NCBI GenBank assembly: GCA_945872405.1
Contig: CAMBZT010000022.1
Location: 1-34,320 of the forward strand
Origin: Chitinophaga pinensis
GTDB taxonomy: Bacteria > Bacteroidota > Bacteroidia > Chitinophagales > CAMDFR01
DNA: 34,320 nucleotides
Direction of reading: 5' to 3'
Shown: piece by piece, positions 9,008 through 17,651 of the stretch
How the letters are laid out: each line of letters starts with the position of its first letter
How positions within the stretch are numbered: the first letter of the stretch is position 1
Made by a program: the position numbers and the translations under genes
Notes under the pieces: model-generated
What the model saw: the letters and a program-made list of their open reading frames with translations, nothing else
Database searches by the model: none
Told to the model about the DNA's origin: nothing

Positions 9008-9037
9008 AAAAAAAAGACCATTGCAATGCAATGGTCT
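9008..9037 (-). terminator. Intrinsic terminator of typA
   Basis: On the minus strand the perfect 10 bp stem formed by 9015-9024 (AGACCATTGC) and 9028-9037 (GCAATGGTCT) closes a 3 nt loop. It is followed by a run of eight T (complement of the A run 9008-9015). It lies about 25 nt beyond the typA stop codon. Confidence 0.9.
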
Positions 9038-9061
9038 GTCAATATTTATTAGTTGATTCTC

Positions 9062-10870
9062 TTACTTCGACAATGAACTTGAATAACGCTTTCTATCATT
9101 TTCAGTTAAATAAATCTTACGCAAACGCATACTCTTCGGTGTTACTTCTAAGTACTCATCTTGTTGAATATATTCCATTCCTTCTTCTAAAGAATGCTTA
9201 ATCGGTGGAATATTCCTATTCGCCTCATCCTTACCAGCAGCACGGAAATTCGTCAATTGCTTTTCTTTTACAACATTGATTACCATGTCATTATCTTTTG
9301 AATTCTCCCCGATAATTTGACCTTCATAAATTTCCTCACCTGCATTGATAAAGAATCTTCCTCTATCTAATAATTTTTCAATTGAATAAGGCGTTGCTGT
9401 TCCTTTTTCCATAGAAATCATCACCCCATTCAAACGTTTTGGTAAAATGCCTTTATGTGGCTCATAAGCATGAAAACGATGCGTCATGATACCCTCACCC
9501 GCCGTGGCATTCAAAATCTGATTTCTTAAACCAATCAAACCTCTTGAAGGAATTTTGAATTCTAGATGTTGTAAGTCACCCTTAGGTTCCATTACCATCA
9601 ATTCGCCTTTTCTCTGTGTTGCTAATTCAATAACTTTTCCGGCTACTTCACCTGGTACATCTACCACCATAATCTCAATTGGCTCACATTTCACACCATC
9701 AATTTCTTTGATGATTACTTGTGGCTGTCCTAACTGTAACTCATACCCTTCTCTACGCATGGTTTCAATCAATACTGATAAGTGAAGAATTCCTCTACCA
9801 TATACCAAGTGTGAATCTGGAGACTCTGTCTCTAAAACTTTAAGCGCCAAATTTTTCTCCATCTCCTTAAACAAACGATCTCTCAAGTGACGTGAGGTGA
9901 CAAACTTACCTTCCTTACCAAAAAATGGCGAGTTATTAATGGTGAATAACATACTCAATGTAGGCTCATCAATTTTGATAAATGGTAAAGCTTCTGGATT
10001 GTCAAAATCAGCAATGGTATCACCAATTTCAAAACCCTCTATTCCTGTTACCGCACAGATATCACCTGCTTTTACTTCCGCTGCTTTTACCTTACCCAAA
10101 CCAACAAAAGTATATAATTCCTTCACTTTGCTTTTTTGCATCGTACCATCTCTTTTAGTCAGCATGATTTGTTGACCTTCTTTTATAATACCTCTACTGA
10201 TACGTCCGATAGCGATACGACCAATAAAAGAAGAATAATCTAGAGAAGTAATCTGCATTTGCAAGGTCCCTTCTTGGTATGGTGCCGGTGGAATATGCTC
10301 TAATACACCGTCCAATAAGTCATTGATATTATCTTTCTGAAGTTTATAATCAGTGCTCATCCAACCATGTTTGGATGAACCATAGAAAGTTGGAAAATCT
10401 AATTGCTCTTCAGTAGCATCTAAGTTATAGAACAATTCGAATACTGCTTCGTGTACTTCATCAGGTCGACAGTTTTCTTTATCTACTTTATTGATTACTA
10501 CGATAGGCTTCAGACCAAGTGCCAAGGCCTTTTGCGTCACGAAACGAGTCTGCGGCATAGGACCTTCAAAAGCATCTACTAATAAAAGAACTCCATCCGC
10601 CATTTTCAATACACGTTCTACTTCACCGCCAAAATCTGCGTGACCAGGCGTATCGATGATATTAATTTTAACGCCTTTATAATTTACAGAGACGTTTTTA
10701 GAGACGATGGTGATACCACGTTCACGTTCTAAGTCATTATTATCAAGAATCAATTCTCCTTTCTGTTCGTTTTCACGAAAAAGGTTTGTCTGGTGCATAA
10801 TTTTATCTACCAAAGTTGTTTTACCGTGATCGACGTGGGCGATGATTGCGATGTTTCTTATCTGTTGCAT
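9062..10870 (-). CDS. typA: Ribosome-associated GTPase TypA/BipA
   Basis: TypA is a translational GTPase of the EF-G class that binds the ribosome and supports 50S assembly and growth under stress such as cold. The 602 aa length is typical. The G domain shows G1 [14 protein letters not shown], the switch I segment ERERGITI, G3 [15 protein letters not shown] and G4 [10 protein letters not shown]. Domain II ([14 protein letters not shown]), the EF-G III/V-like domains ([38 protein letters not shown]) and the BipA-specific C-terminal domain with [21 protein letters not shown] follow in order. It starts at an ATG with a TAnnTTTG box about 65 nt upstream and ends at a strong terminator, so it is probably monocistronic. 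Confidence 0.97.
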   Translation of the reverse strand: MQQIRNIAIIAHVDHGKTTLVDKIMHQTNLFRENEQKGELILDNNDLERERGITIVSKNVSVNYKGVKINIIDTPGHADFGGEVERVLKMADGVLLLVDAFEGPMPQTRFVTQKALALGLKPIVVINKVDKENCRPDEVHEAVFELFYNLDATEEQLDFPTFYGSSKHGWMSTDYKLQKDNINDLLDGVLEHIPPAPYQEGTLQMQITSLDYSSFIGRIAIGRISRGIIKEGQQIMLTKRDGTMQKSKVKELYTFVGLGKVKAAEVKAGDICAVTGIEGFEIGDTIADFDNPEALPFIKIDEPTLSMLFTINNSPFFGKEGKFVTSRHLRDRLFKEMEKNLALKVLETESPDSHLVYGRGILHLSVLIETMRREGYELQLGQPQVIIKEIDGVKCEPIEIMVVDVPGEVAGKVIELATQRKGELMVMEPKGDLQHLEFKIPSRGLIGLRNQILNATAGEGIMTHRFHAYEPHKGILPKRLNGVMISMEKGTATPYSIEKLLDRGRFFINAGEEIYEGQIIGENSKDNDMVINVVKEKQLTNFRAAGKDEANRNIPPIKHSLEEGMEYIQQDEYLEVTPKSMRLRKIYLTENDRKRYSSSLSK

Positions 10871-10936
10871 GTTTAATTAGGATGTATGTCTTCCGAGCAA
10901 AATACCCGTTTCCATAATACACCTTTTTTCGGAGTG

Positions 10937-10944
10937 CAAAAGTA
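10937..10944 (-). promoter_or_regulatory. Candidate -7 box for typA
   Basis: The minus strand reads TACTTTTG, a TAnnTTTG match, 66 nt before the typA start codon, leaving a moderately long 5' leader. No good -33 element is seen at normal spacing. Confidence 0.5.
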
Positions 10945-11001
10945 CATATAATTTAGTAGATTTTCCCTATTTTAGCAAAAACTTCACAGTATCATTACAT
11001 T

Positions 11002-11021
11002 ATGCTTCACTTTTGAAGCAT
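11002..11021. other. Perfect hairpin upstream of typA
   Basis: ATGCTTCA (11002-11009) and TGAAGCAT (11014-11021) form an 8 bp stem with a 4 nt loop, and TTT follows on the plus strand. No plus-strand gene leads into it, so its role is unknown. It lies upstream of the typA promoter box, within the long non-coding interval 10871-11662. Confidence 0.45.
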
Positions 11022-11165
11022 TTTAACTGAATATTGCAATTCGCATCTTCACTTTGGCATAACTTAGCTTAACAAACCAAATCTTTTATATGCGATTATT
11101 TTATTGCAGAAATTTCTTTATTGGCACCTCTACTTCCATGGGGATTTTTTTGGGTCTGCCTGCCG

Positions 11166-11185
11166 ATGATAAATCTTTTTATCAT
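11166..11185. other. Perfect hairpin in the 790 bp non-coding interval
   Basis: ATGATAAA (11166-11173) and TTTATCAT (11178-11185) form an 8 bp stem around TCTT. It sits just before the degenerate repeat copy at 11208. The wider interval has short open stretches only (one 48-codon frame from an ATG at 11090) and no gene I can support. The part from 11280 to 11660 shows only AT-rich sequence with an 8 nt inverted pair, GCGGATGC near 11415 and GCATCCGC near 11581. Confidence 0.4.
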
Positions 11186-11207
11186 GTCAAAATTTCCATA
11201 TCGTCAC

Positions 11208-11278
11208 TCCAAATCTACGCTACTCTCTTTTTTTAAAGACAACAAAAAAAAGGATAGCCTCTTCAAATGGTCAGGAGG
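11208..11278 (+). repeat. Degenerate intergenic hairpin repeat, copy 1
   Basis: This stretch aligns by eye with 33988-34058. Both have a pyrimidine-rich arm ending in CTTTTTT, then an AGACA-containing loop, then AAAAAAGGAT, a short variable part and TCAGG. The T run and A run pair into a stem. The second copy, more than 22 kb away, lies in another intergenic region. Both lie outside genes, as expected of a dispersed non-coding element. Confidence 0.5.
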
Positions 11279-11662
11279 GATGGTTTTCTACTAGGAGTGA
11301 CTCTGTGGGTAGATAATCTGATTTAATTCTGCCTAATCATAAGTATTATAACAAAAACCTCATTTATATAATGCAACTTTTGTCTTTAATTATGTAATGC
11401 TTCGCGCTCGTCCGCGGATGCAATCAATAAATGATTCCACTTTTTATTCTAATACGTCATCTTTGATGCAATACTAATATTTTAATATCAATTACTATTT
11501 AGTTCTTATCATACTCTTGAGCAGGTAATTAAAACTAATAAAAATTTAGCTTTATTTTGCATTGTAAATCCCACACATAAGCATCCGCATAACAAATGCG
11601 CAAGATCATCGGGGTGGTTAAATCAGCGAACGATTGAGATAGAAAATATCTATTCCATGCCA

Positions 11663-13552
11663 TTATTTATCTAATCGAGAAAAGGTAGAATTGTTACTTA
11701 TATACTCAGGTACTAGTTCTTTCATTTTGCCAACTATCTTGTCATTGTCTTGCGTTTCGAATAAAGCAATCAATTCATTTATTTTTTGATTCACCTCTTC
11801 AAAATCATATTCGCGAACTTTACCAATCATAATTTTTTCGTGATGGGTTGGCATACTATTCTCTTGATCATTCAGCAATTCTTCATACAACTTTTCCCCA
11901 GGACGCAATCCCTTGCTTACAATATTGATGTCTTTTCCTAATTCCAGTCCAGCTAATTTAATCATGTTTTTTGCAAGGTCAATGATCTTAACACTCTTCC
12001 CCATATCAAAAACAAATATTTCTCCACCCCCGCCCATCATGCCAGCTTCCAATACCAATTGACTAGCTTCGGGAATGGTCATAAAATAACGAGTCACATC
12101 GGGATGAGTGATGGTTAGTGGTCCACCATTTTTTAGTTGTTTCTTAAACAATTGAATAACCGAACCATTGCTGCCCAATACATTACCAAATCTTGTAGTA
12201 ATATATTGTGTGCCGCCATTGCCTTCTTTTTTTAGTTTACTATCTAAACTTTGTACAAATATTTCTGCTACTCGCTTGCTTGCTCCCATAACATTGGTGG
12301 GGTTTACAGCCTTGTCGGTGCTAATCATCACAAACTTCTTCACTTTGAATTCAAACGATAATTTTGCTAAATTAATTGAACCAAAAATATTAGTCATGAT
12401 AGATTCTGATGGATTATTTTCCATCATGGGTACATGTTTGTAGGCAGCTGCATGATATACATAATCGGGTTTGAAATAAGCAAAGACGCGACGCATTCTT
12501 TCCATATTTCGAATATCTGCTAAAACAATTTCGAAATTATTTTCAGAAAAAGTTTCCTTTAATTCAAGCTCCATATCGTATAAGGCAGATTCAGCTTGAT
12601 CTAGCACCATCACCTTTGCAGGTCCAAACTTCAATATCTGACGAACCATTTCACTGCCAATACTTCCAGCACCACCAGTTACTAGCACTTTACTATCTTT
12701 AAGCTGACTTTCTATCTTAGAAAAATCTAATTGAATCGGATCTCTTTCTAATAAGCTTTCGATATTGATTTCCTTCAATTGATTCACACTCAATTCTCCG
12801 TTGATCCATTTATCAGAATCAGGTACATTTAAAATCTTAACACCTTTTGCTAAACAGATGTCCAAGACTTTTTGTCTGTTTGCCATTCGAGTTTTATTGT
12901 TACATAAAAGCAAAATATCAATTTTGTTTTTATCAATTAAGCCAGCAAAATCAAATGAAGTATTATAGATATTTAGTCCATCCAACTGACGTCCTTTAAG
13001 TGTTTTAGTATCGTCTATAAAACCATAAAATTCATAATTAATTTTAATGTCTTGATCTAAAGTTTTCTTTGTTGAAATGGCATGAGTTCCTGCGCCTAAA
13101 ATTAAAACATGCTTTGTTTCGGTATGTAGCGTTTCTTTATTGATGATATACAACTTTGCCAAGGCACGCGTAGAAACAATTAAAAAACCACATAACATAA
13201 AATCGATTATTAAGACAGGTATCGGCAAAAAGTAATACCCTTCTATAGCATAAAAAGCTAGGTTTAAAATATAAAAACCGAGTGAACCAAATGCTATAGA
13301 ATAGACGATTCGTTTGATATCATCAAAGCCACTATATTTAATCAAACCCGTATGCGTCTTAAAAACCAAAAACAAACTAACTCTAATCAGTAAGGTAAAG
13401 GGCAACCCATAAGCCATATGCACGAGATAGGTGCTAGAAATCTTAAAATTGAAACGTAAACCGAAGGCTGCAACGATTGATAGGACTACCAATACAGAAT
13501 CGATGAACATCAAAGTCCACTTATTTCCCCGTCTGTATATAAAATCAATCAT
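11663..13552 (-). CDS. Membrane nucleoside-diphosphate-sugar 4,6-dehydratase/epimerase (PglF/WbpM/CapD family)
   Basis: This 629 aa inner-membrane enzyme should convert a UDP-HexNAc to a 4-keto-6-deoxy sugar, the first step toward diamino or amino-deoxy sugars in glycans. Four transmembrane helices occupy about residues 12-135. A first nucleotide-binding fold with ILGAGTHAIS follows, then the short-chain-dehydrogenase domain with VLVTGGAGSIGSEMVRQIL and ISTDKAVNPTNVMGASKR. The usual catalytic YxxxK tyrosine is methionine (MxxxK), the known state in large WbpM-type members. The ATG at 13552 is chosen over a TTG at 13561. It follows the sugar transferase and aminotransferase genes on the same strand, supporting a shared glycan-initiation role. 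The exact sugar stereochemistry cannot be read from sequence. Confidence 0.9.
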   Translation of the reverse strand: MIDFIYRRGNKWTLMFIDSVLVVLSIVAAFGLRFNFKISSTYLVHMAYGLPFTLLIRVSLFLVFKTHTGLIKYSGFDDIKRIVYSIAFGSLGFYILNLAFYAIEGYYFLPIPVLIIDFMLCGFLIVSTRALAKLYIINKETLHTETKHVLILGAGTHAISTKKTLDQDIKINYEFYGFIDDTKTLKGRQLDGLNIYNTSFDFAGLIDKNKIDILLLCNNKTRMANRQKVLDICLAKGVKILNVPDSDKWINGELSVNQLKEINIESLLERDPIQLDFSKIESQLKDSKVLVTGGAGSIGSEMVRQILKFGPAKVMVLDQAESALYDMELELKETFSENNFEIVLADIRNMERMRRVFAYFKPDYVYHAAAYKHVPMMENNPSESIMTNIFGSINLAKLSFEFKVKKFVMISTDKAVNPTNVMGASKRVAEIFVQSLDSKLKKEGNGGTQYITTRFGNVLGSNGSVIQLFKKQLKNGGPLTITHPDVTRYFMTIPEASQLVLEAGMMGGGGEIFVFDMGKSVKIIDLAKNMIKLAGLELGKDINIVSKGLRPGEKLYEELLNDQENSMPTHHEKIMIGKVREYDFEEVNQKINELIALFETQDNDKIVGKMKELVPEYISNNSTFSRLDK

Positions 13553-13638
13553 ATTGTTCAATAATGGTTCGAATGAGTTACAAATTTATAAGGCTTCTAT
13601 CAAATATTCTTTATTTCTAGAGATAAACTAAAAATAAC

Positions 13639-14229
13639 TTAGTGGATAAAGATACGTTTAATGGTCAGTAGAATAATTTTTATGTCTTCTAGGATATTAT
13701 TCTTGGCCACATAATTTAGATTAATCTTCAACTTGGCAGGCATAATTTCTTCGATATATGTCTTGTCGGGATCCTTGCTCTTGCTCAGTAAATCACTTTC
13801 TGCAAAATACTGTAATGAAGCCCAATCGGTAATTCCAGGCTTCACTTTCAAGACTTTCAATTGCTCTTCATTGTATAAATCTACATATTTTTTTACCTCT
13901 GGACGTGGACCAACTATACTCATCTCCCCTATCAACACATTTATCAATTGAGGTAATTCATCTAGTTTGAATTTTCGAATATAGTAGCCAGCTTTTGTAA
14001 TTCGGTTATCTCGAGAACCTACCGTCAGCAGTCCTTTTTTATCAGAATCAGGAAACATACTTCTAAACTTATAAAGTTTAAAAGGCTTTCGATTGATACC
14101 AATTCTTTGCTGCTTGTAAAACACGCCCCCTTTAGATTCCAACACAATAAATAGCATTATGCATAGTAAAAAAGGACTCAAAATAATTAATCCCAATAGA
14201 GAAAAAAAGATATCAAACAATCGTTTCAA
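13639..14229 (-). CDS. Monotopic initiating phosphoglycosyltransferase (bacterial sugar transferase, PglC-like)
   Basis: The 196 aa protein should move a phospho-sugar from a UDP-sugar to undecaprenyl phosphate, starting a glycan on the inner membrane. It is the small single-domain form: a basic start KRLFDI, one re-entrant hydrophobic helix (~8-30), FKLYKFRSMFPDSD, the catalytic Asp-Glu pair D90-E91 in FKLDELPQLINVL, IVGPRPEVKKY and the PGITDWASLQ segment. No ATG lies in frame before the conserved N-terminus; the TTG at 14229 gives the usual family start. It is 19 nt downstream of the aminotransferase gene and 86 nt before the dehydratase, consistent with one transcript. Confidence 0.9.
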   Translation of the reverse strand: MKRLFDIFFSLLGLIILSPFLLCIMLFIVLESKGGVFYKQQRIGINRKPFKLYKFRSMFPDSDKKGLLTVGSRDNRITKAGYYIRKFKLDELPQLINVLIGEMSIVGPRPEVKKYVDLYNEEQLKVLKVKPGITDWASLQYFAESDLLSKSKDPDKTYIEEIMPAKLKINLNYVAKNNILEDIKIILLTIKRIFIH

Positions 14230-14248
14230 AAAAAATGATTTTAATAGT

Positions 14249-15472
14249 TTAGATAAGTACCGTTTTCAATACTTCATGATATGCATGAGCCACAGCATTA
14301 ACAACCGTATCTATATTTTCATCTGTCAATCCATAATAAACTGGCAAGGTAATTTCGCTTTCCCACAAACTTTTTGCAACCGGATAATCGTCCATTTTAT
14401 AGCCACGTGAAGAATAGGCAGTTAAGAGCGGCAGCGGTTTGTAATGTACGTTTACACTCACGTCTTGATTAAAAATATGTTGAATGATATCGTTTCTTTG
14501 TGCTAAGCTAATCCCTTTAATACGCAACAAAAACAGGTGATAAGATGATTCTCTCCATTCACTCTTATATTCAGGAACGATACTCCAATCATACTTTGCA
14601 AATGCCGTAGCATACTTTTCGAAAATATGTTTCCGTTGTGGTAAAGTTTCAGCGTCATATCTTCTAATTTCAATCAAGCCAATAGCAGCTAGAATATCTG
14701 TCATATTGCATTTATAGCCTGCATCAATTACATCGTATTCCCAATTTCCTTTCTGCACTTTCGCTAGTGCATCTTTATTTTGTCCATGAAGTGAAAGAAT
14801 ATTTAGCTCCTTGTATATCTCTGCATTATCGAAAGGTAATGGTAAATTAATGCAGATACCTCCACCTTCAGCAGTGGTCAAATTTTTTACTGCATGAAAT
14901 GAAAAAACAGTAAAATCGCAAGAGGTACCAACCTTCTTGCCTTCATGAATGGCACCAAAAGAATGGGCTGCATCATTTAAGACTAAAATTCTACCTAAGT
15001 GTTTTTGTCTTTCGTTATTGGCAGAAAAAAGTTGCTTAAACTCATTGCTTTCTACCATCGTCATGATTGCATTATAGTCTACAGGATACCCCCCAATATC
15101 TACGGGCAAGATAGCTTTGGTGTTTTTAGTAATCGCTTTTTTGATAGCATCTACATTGATGCAAAAATCATCACCAACATCAACCATTACTACTTTTGCG
15201 CCACAATGCACTACGATATTTGCTGAAGCGCAATAGGTATAGGCTGGCACAATTACCTCGTCACCTTCCTTAATACCAAACCATCTTAGCAACATCTCTG
15301 CTCCTGATGTCCAACTATTCACCGCTAACACAGCTGGGACATTACAATATGTTGCTATTTCTTTTTCAAACTGCTTTGTTCGTGGTCCGGTAGTAATCCA
15401 ACCCGACTGCAAGGCAGCAGTTACTTCATCTATGATTGCCTGATCAATGCGTGGTGGTGAGAATGGAATCAT
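14249..15472 (-). CDS. DegT/DnrJ/EryC1/StrS-family sugar aminotransferase (PglE-like)
   Basis: This PLP enzyme (407 aa) should transfer an amino group to a keto-sugar nucleotide. The N-terminus IPFSPPRIDQAIIDEV and substrate loop SGWITTGPRTKQFE are typical. The PLP site shows the aspartate D167 in VLNDAAHSFGA and the Schiff-base lysine K196 in FSFHAVKNLTTAEGG. The C-terminal domain has VNVHYKPLPLL, the segment that contacts the sugar ring in this family. The ATG at 15472 is clear. With the dehydratase and phosphoglycosyltransferase downstream it matches the logic of the bacillosamine-type pathway (4-keto sugar, then 4-amino sugar, then lipid-linked sugar). The acetyltransferase step (PglD-like) has no gene here. 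Amino-group position and product are inference. Confidence 0.91.
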   Translation of the reverse strand: MIPFSPPRIDQAIIDEVTAALQSGWITTGPRTKQFEKEIATYCNVPAVLAVNSWTSGAEMLLRWFGIKEGDEVIVPAYTYCASANIVVHCGAKVVMVDVGDDFCINVDAIKKAITKNTKAILPVDIGGYPVDYNAIMTMVESNEFKQLFSANNERQKHLGRILVLNDAAHSFGAIHEGKKVGTSCDFTVFSFHAVKNLTTAEGGGICINLPLPFDNAEIYKELNILSLHGQNKDALAKVQKGNWEYDVIDAGYKCNMTDILAAIGLIEIRRYDAETLPQRKHIFEKYATAFAKYDWSIVPEYKSEWRESSYHLFLLRIKGISLAQRNDIIQHIFNQDVSVNVHYKPLPLLTAYSSRGYKMDDYPVAKSLWESEITLPVYYGLTDENIDTVVNAVAHAYHEVLKTVLI

Positions 15473-15502
15473 TTTATTTTTATTTTGTAGGTTCTATAAT
15501 GC

Positions 15503-16483
15503 TTACTTCATTTTTTCTTGAATAGCCTGCTCTCTTCGCAAGGTTTCACTCTCGCCAAAATCATGATACGCTTTTATAATTTTCTTCACTAATTTGTGTC
15601 GAACTACATCTTGCTCACTCAACTGAACGATGGCAATACCCTTAATATTTTCTAGAATATTTAATGCCACTCTAAGCCCCGATTTTTGATGATGTGGCAA
15701 ATCAATTTGTGTCATATCGCCAGTCACAATCGCTTTTGCCGTAGGACCTATTCTTGTTAGAAACATTTTCAATTGTGGCACTGTGGTATTCTGAGCTTCA
15801 TCCAAAATGATGAATGCATTATCTAAGGTTCGTCCCCTCATAAAAGCAAGAGGTGCAATTTCGATGATTCTGTTTTGTAACATATAATTCAATTTTTCTG
15901 GATGAATCATATCATCTAAAGCATCATATAAAGGTCGCAAATAAGGATCAATCTTTTCTTTTAAATCACCTGGCAAGAAGCCCAAATTTTCTCCTGCCTC
16001 TACTGCAGGACGAGTTAAGATGATGCGCTTCACTTGCTTTTCTTTCAATGCTTTTACAGCCATCGCGACAGCTGTATAAGTTTTTCCTGTTCCAGCTGGA
16101 CCGATGGCAAAAACAATGTCATTTTTCATGACTTTCTCGACCAATTTTTTTTGATTGGCAGTCTTAGCTCGAATGATTAATCCGTTTTGTCCATGAACAA
16201 TAATTTCGCCAGTGCCTTCCACATCCTCGATTTTTTTTGCTACTTCATTTGTAAAAAGAATATCTTCAAAATCTGCTAAAGCGATGCTGTGATGCTGTTC
16301 TAAATGATCAATCAAAGCACTCACTTTTTGTTTAAATCGTATGATTTCTTTTTCTTCACCTGATACTTTTACACTTTGTCCACGAGCAGCTATTTTAAGG
16401 AGTGGGAAGGCTTTTTTAAGTAGATTAAACTTGTCGTTATTTGCCCCAAAAAAATCGATTGGGTCGACAGTTTCTAAATGCAT
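15503..16483 (-). CDS. PhoH-like ATPase (PhoH/PhoL family)
   Basis: The 326 aa protein is a cytoplasmic P-loop ATPase of the PhoH family, linked to RNA metabolism and ribosome maturation factors in other bacteria. The N-terminal ~100 residues form a KH-like region (FPLLKIAARGQSVKVSGEE). The ATPase has Walker A GPAGTGKT and Walker B FIILDEAQNTT, with LTRPAVEAGENLGFLPGD between them and GPTAKAIVTGDMTQIDLP after. ATG 16483 is chosen; a TTG at 16498 in the same frame would add five residues and also fits the family. It is 30 nt upstream of the aminotransferase gene and may be co-transcribed with it. It is divergent from the SAM hydroxide adenosyltransferase gene. Confidence 0.92.
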   Translation of the reverse strand: MHLETVDPIDFFGANNDKFNLLKKAFPLLKIAARGQSVKVSGEEKEIIRFKQKVSALIDHLEQHHSIALADFEDILFTNEVAKKIEDVEGTGEIIVHGQNGLIIRAKTANQKKLVEKVMKNDIVFAIGPAGTGKTYTAVAMAVKALKEKQVKRIILTRPAVEAGENLGFLPGDLKEKIDPYLRPLYDALDDMIHPEKLNYMLQNRIIEIAPLAFMRGRTLDNAFIILDEAQNTTVPQLKMFLTRIGPTAKAIVTGDMTQIDLPHHQKSGLRVALNILENIKGIAIVQLSEQDVVRHKLVKKIIKAYHDFGESETLRREQAIQEKMK

Positions 16484-16505
16484 GGTTAATTCGCTCAATT
16501 ATCTG

Positions 16506-16513
16506 TATTTTTG
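16506..16513 (+). promoter_or_regulatory. Candidate -7 box deciding the start of the DUF62 gene
   Basis: TATTTTTG matches TAnnTTTG and lies 30 nt before the ATG at 16544. It overlaps a possible upstream TTG start at 16511. If the box is used, the transcript begins after that TTG and only the ATG can serve. Confidence 0.5.
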
Positions 16514-16543
16514 AACGAAATTAAGTATTTTAGAACAATAAAT

Positions 16544-17317
16544 ATGCGTTTAATAACTTTAACATCAGATTTTGGTTGGCGCGATCATTATATCGCCTCT
16601 CTAAAGGGGGCATTATACTCTTTAGTTCCTGATGCCACTATTGTTGATATTTCTCATGATGTTATTTCGCACAACAATATTGATGCTGCCTTTATTTTCA
16701 AAAATAGCTATCATCACTTCCCCCCACAAACGATTCATTTTGTAGCTGTGGATTTATCAGGACTTGAAAAATTGAGGTTAATCTATACCTATCATGAGCA
16801 GATGCACTTCATATTTCCTGACAATGGAATCATTTCATTGGTGTTTCAAACCTTACCAAATCACATCATACAGATGGACACTTTTGGATTTCCTCTCTTT
16901 ATTACTTACAAAGAAGTCTTTGCAGGAATTGCTGATAAATTACTAAAAAATGAACCCATAGAAGGTCCAGCAGTGACAGATGTAAAACGTTTTATGCCAA
17001 TGAATATAATGCTGTTTGCAGACATGATCAAAGGAACAGTAGTTTATGTAGATAATTTCGATAACGCGATTACGAATATCAATGTTTCGGATTTTGAGCA
17101 GGTGCAAAAGGGAAGAGCTTTCGAAATTTCCTTTGGAAGAAGTAGATTTACCAACCTAGCAGAGTCTTATGCAAGTGTTCCTGAAGGAGAAAAATTATGC
17201 TTATTCAATAGTATTGGATTACTCGAAATAGCTATTAATAAAGGGCATGCATCAACCTTACTCAACTTGAAGCAAGGGACTCAGGTGATGATTCAGTTTA
17301 TTCAAAAACCCGGTTAA
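16544..17317 (+). CDS. S-adenosyl-L-methionine hydroxide adenosyltransferase family protein (DUF62)
   Basis: Members of this family split S-adenosylmethionine with water or hydroxide to adenosine and methionine; halide-using relatives make fluoro- or chloro-adenosine. The 257 aa protein begins RLITLTSDFGWRDHYIASLKG, the conserved Asp-Phe-Gly N-terminus, and has DISHDVISHNNIDAAF and VDLSG. The C-terminal domain shows YVDNFDNAITNI and SIGLLEIAINKGHA. These agree with the hydroxide-type proteins common in Bacteroidota rather than halogenases, though the loop that separates them was not aligned. The ATG at 16544 is preferred because a promoter-like box covers the alternative TTG. Three nucleotides separate its stop from the next gene. 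Confidence 0.9.
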   Translation: MRLITLTSDFGWRDHYIASLKGALYSLVPDATIVDISHDVISHNNIDAAFIFKNSYHHFPPQTIHFVAVDLSGLEKLRLIYTYHEQMHFIFPDNGIISLVFQTLPNHIIQMDTFGFPLFITYKEVFAGIADKLLKNEPIEGPAVTDVKRFMPMNIMLFADMIKGTVVYVDNFDNAITNINVSDFEQVQKGRAFEISFGRSRFTNLAESYASVPEGEKLCLFNSIGLLEIAINKGHASTLLNLKQGTQVMIQFIQKPG

Positions 17318-17320
17318 AAA

Positions 17321-17608
17321 ATGATTACTCGAATTGTAAAACTGACTCTATTGCCAAACAAAATTGATGCGTTTATTGCCGTCTTTAATGAATCAAATGA
17401 AGCCATAAAAAAGTTTGATGGTTGCTTAAGCGCAATGCTAGTAAAGGATATTCACCAAGAAAATGTGCTGTTTACTATTAGTGAATGGGAAAAAGAAAGC
17501 GACCTGAACAACTATAGAGATTCCGTTTTTTTTGAAGGAGTTTGGAAAAAAGCGAAGGATACTTTTGAAGAAAAAGCAATAGCATGGAGTGTCGAAAAAA
17601 TTGGCTAA
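17321..17608 (+). CDS. Antibiotic biosynthesis monooxygenase (ABM) domain protein
   Basis: This 95 aa single-domain protein has the dimeric ferredoxin-like ABM fold: first strand ITRIVKLTLLPNKIDAFIAV, helix with FNESNEAIKKFDGC, strands SAMLVKDI and VLFTISEWEKESDLNNYRDS, then FFEGVWKKAKDTF. Relatives include YgiN-type quinol monooxygenases and many uncharacterised stress or detoxification proteins. Nothing in the sequence fixes a substrate. It starts 3 nt after the DUF62 stop and is almost surely translated from the same message, followed by aroB 43 nt later. Confidence 0.8.
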   Translation: MITRIVKLTLLPNKIDAFIAVFNESNEAIKKFDGCLSAMLVKDIHQENVLFTISEWEKESDLNNYRDSVFFEGVWKKAKDTFEEKAIAWSVEKIG

Positions 17609-17651
17609 AAACTCCGTTTTGAAAGCATCTTAAAAACAATAAACAATCCAC

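Noticed and set aside
16511-16543. A TTG start adding 11 residues to the DUF62 protein
   Set aside because: The TTG lies inside a TATTTTTG promoter-like box, and the conserved N-terminus RLITLTSDFG begins right at the ATG at 16544.
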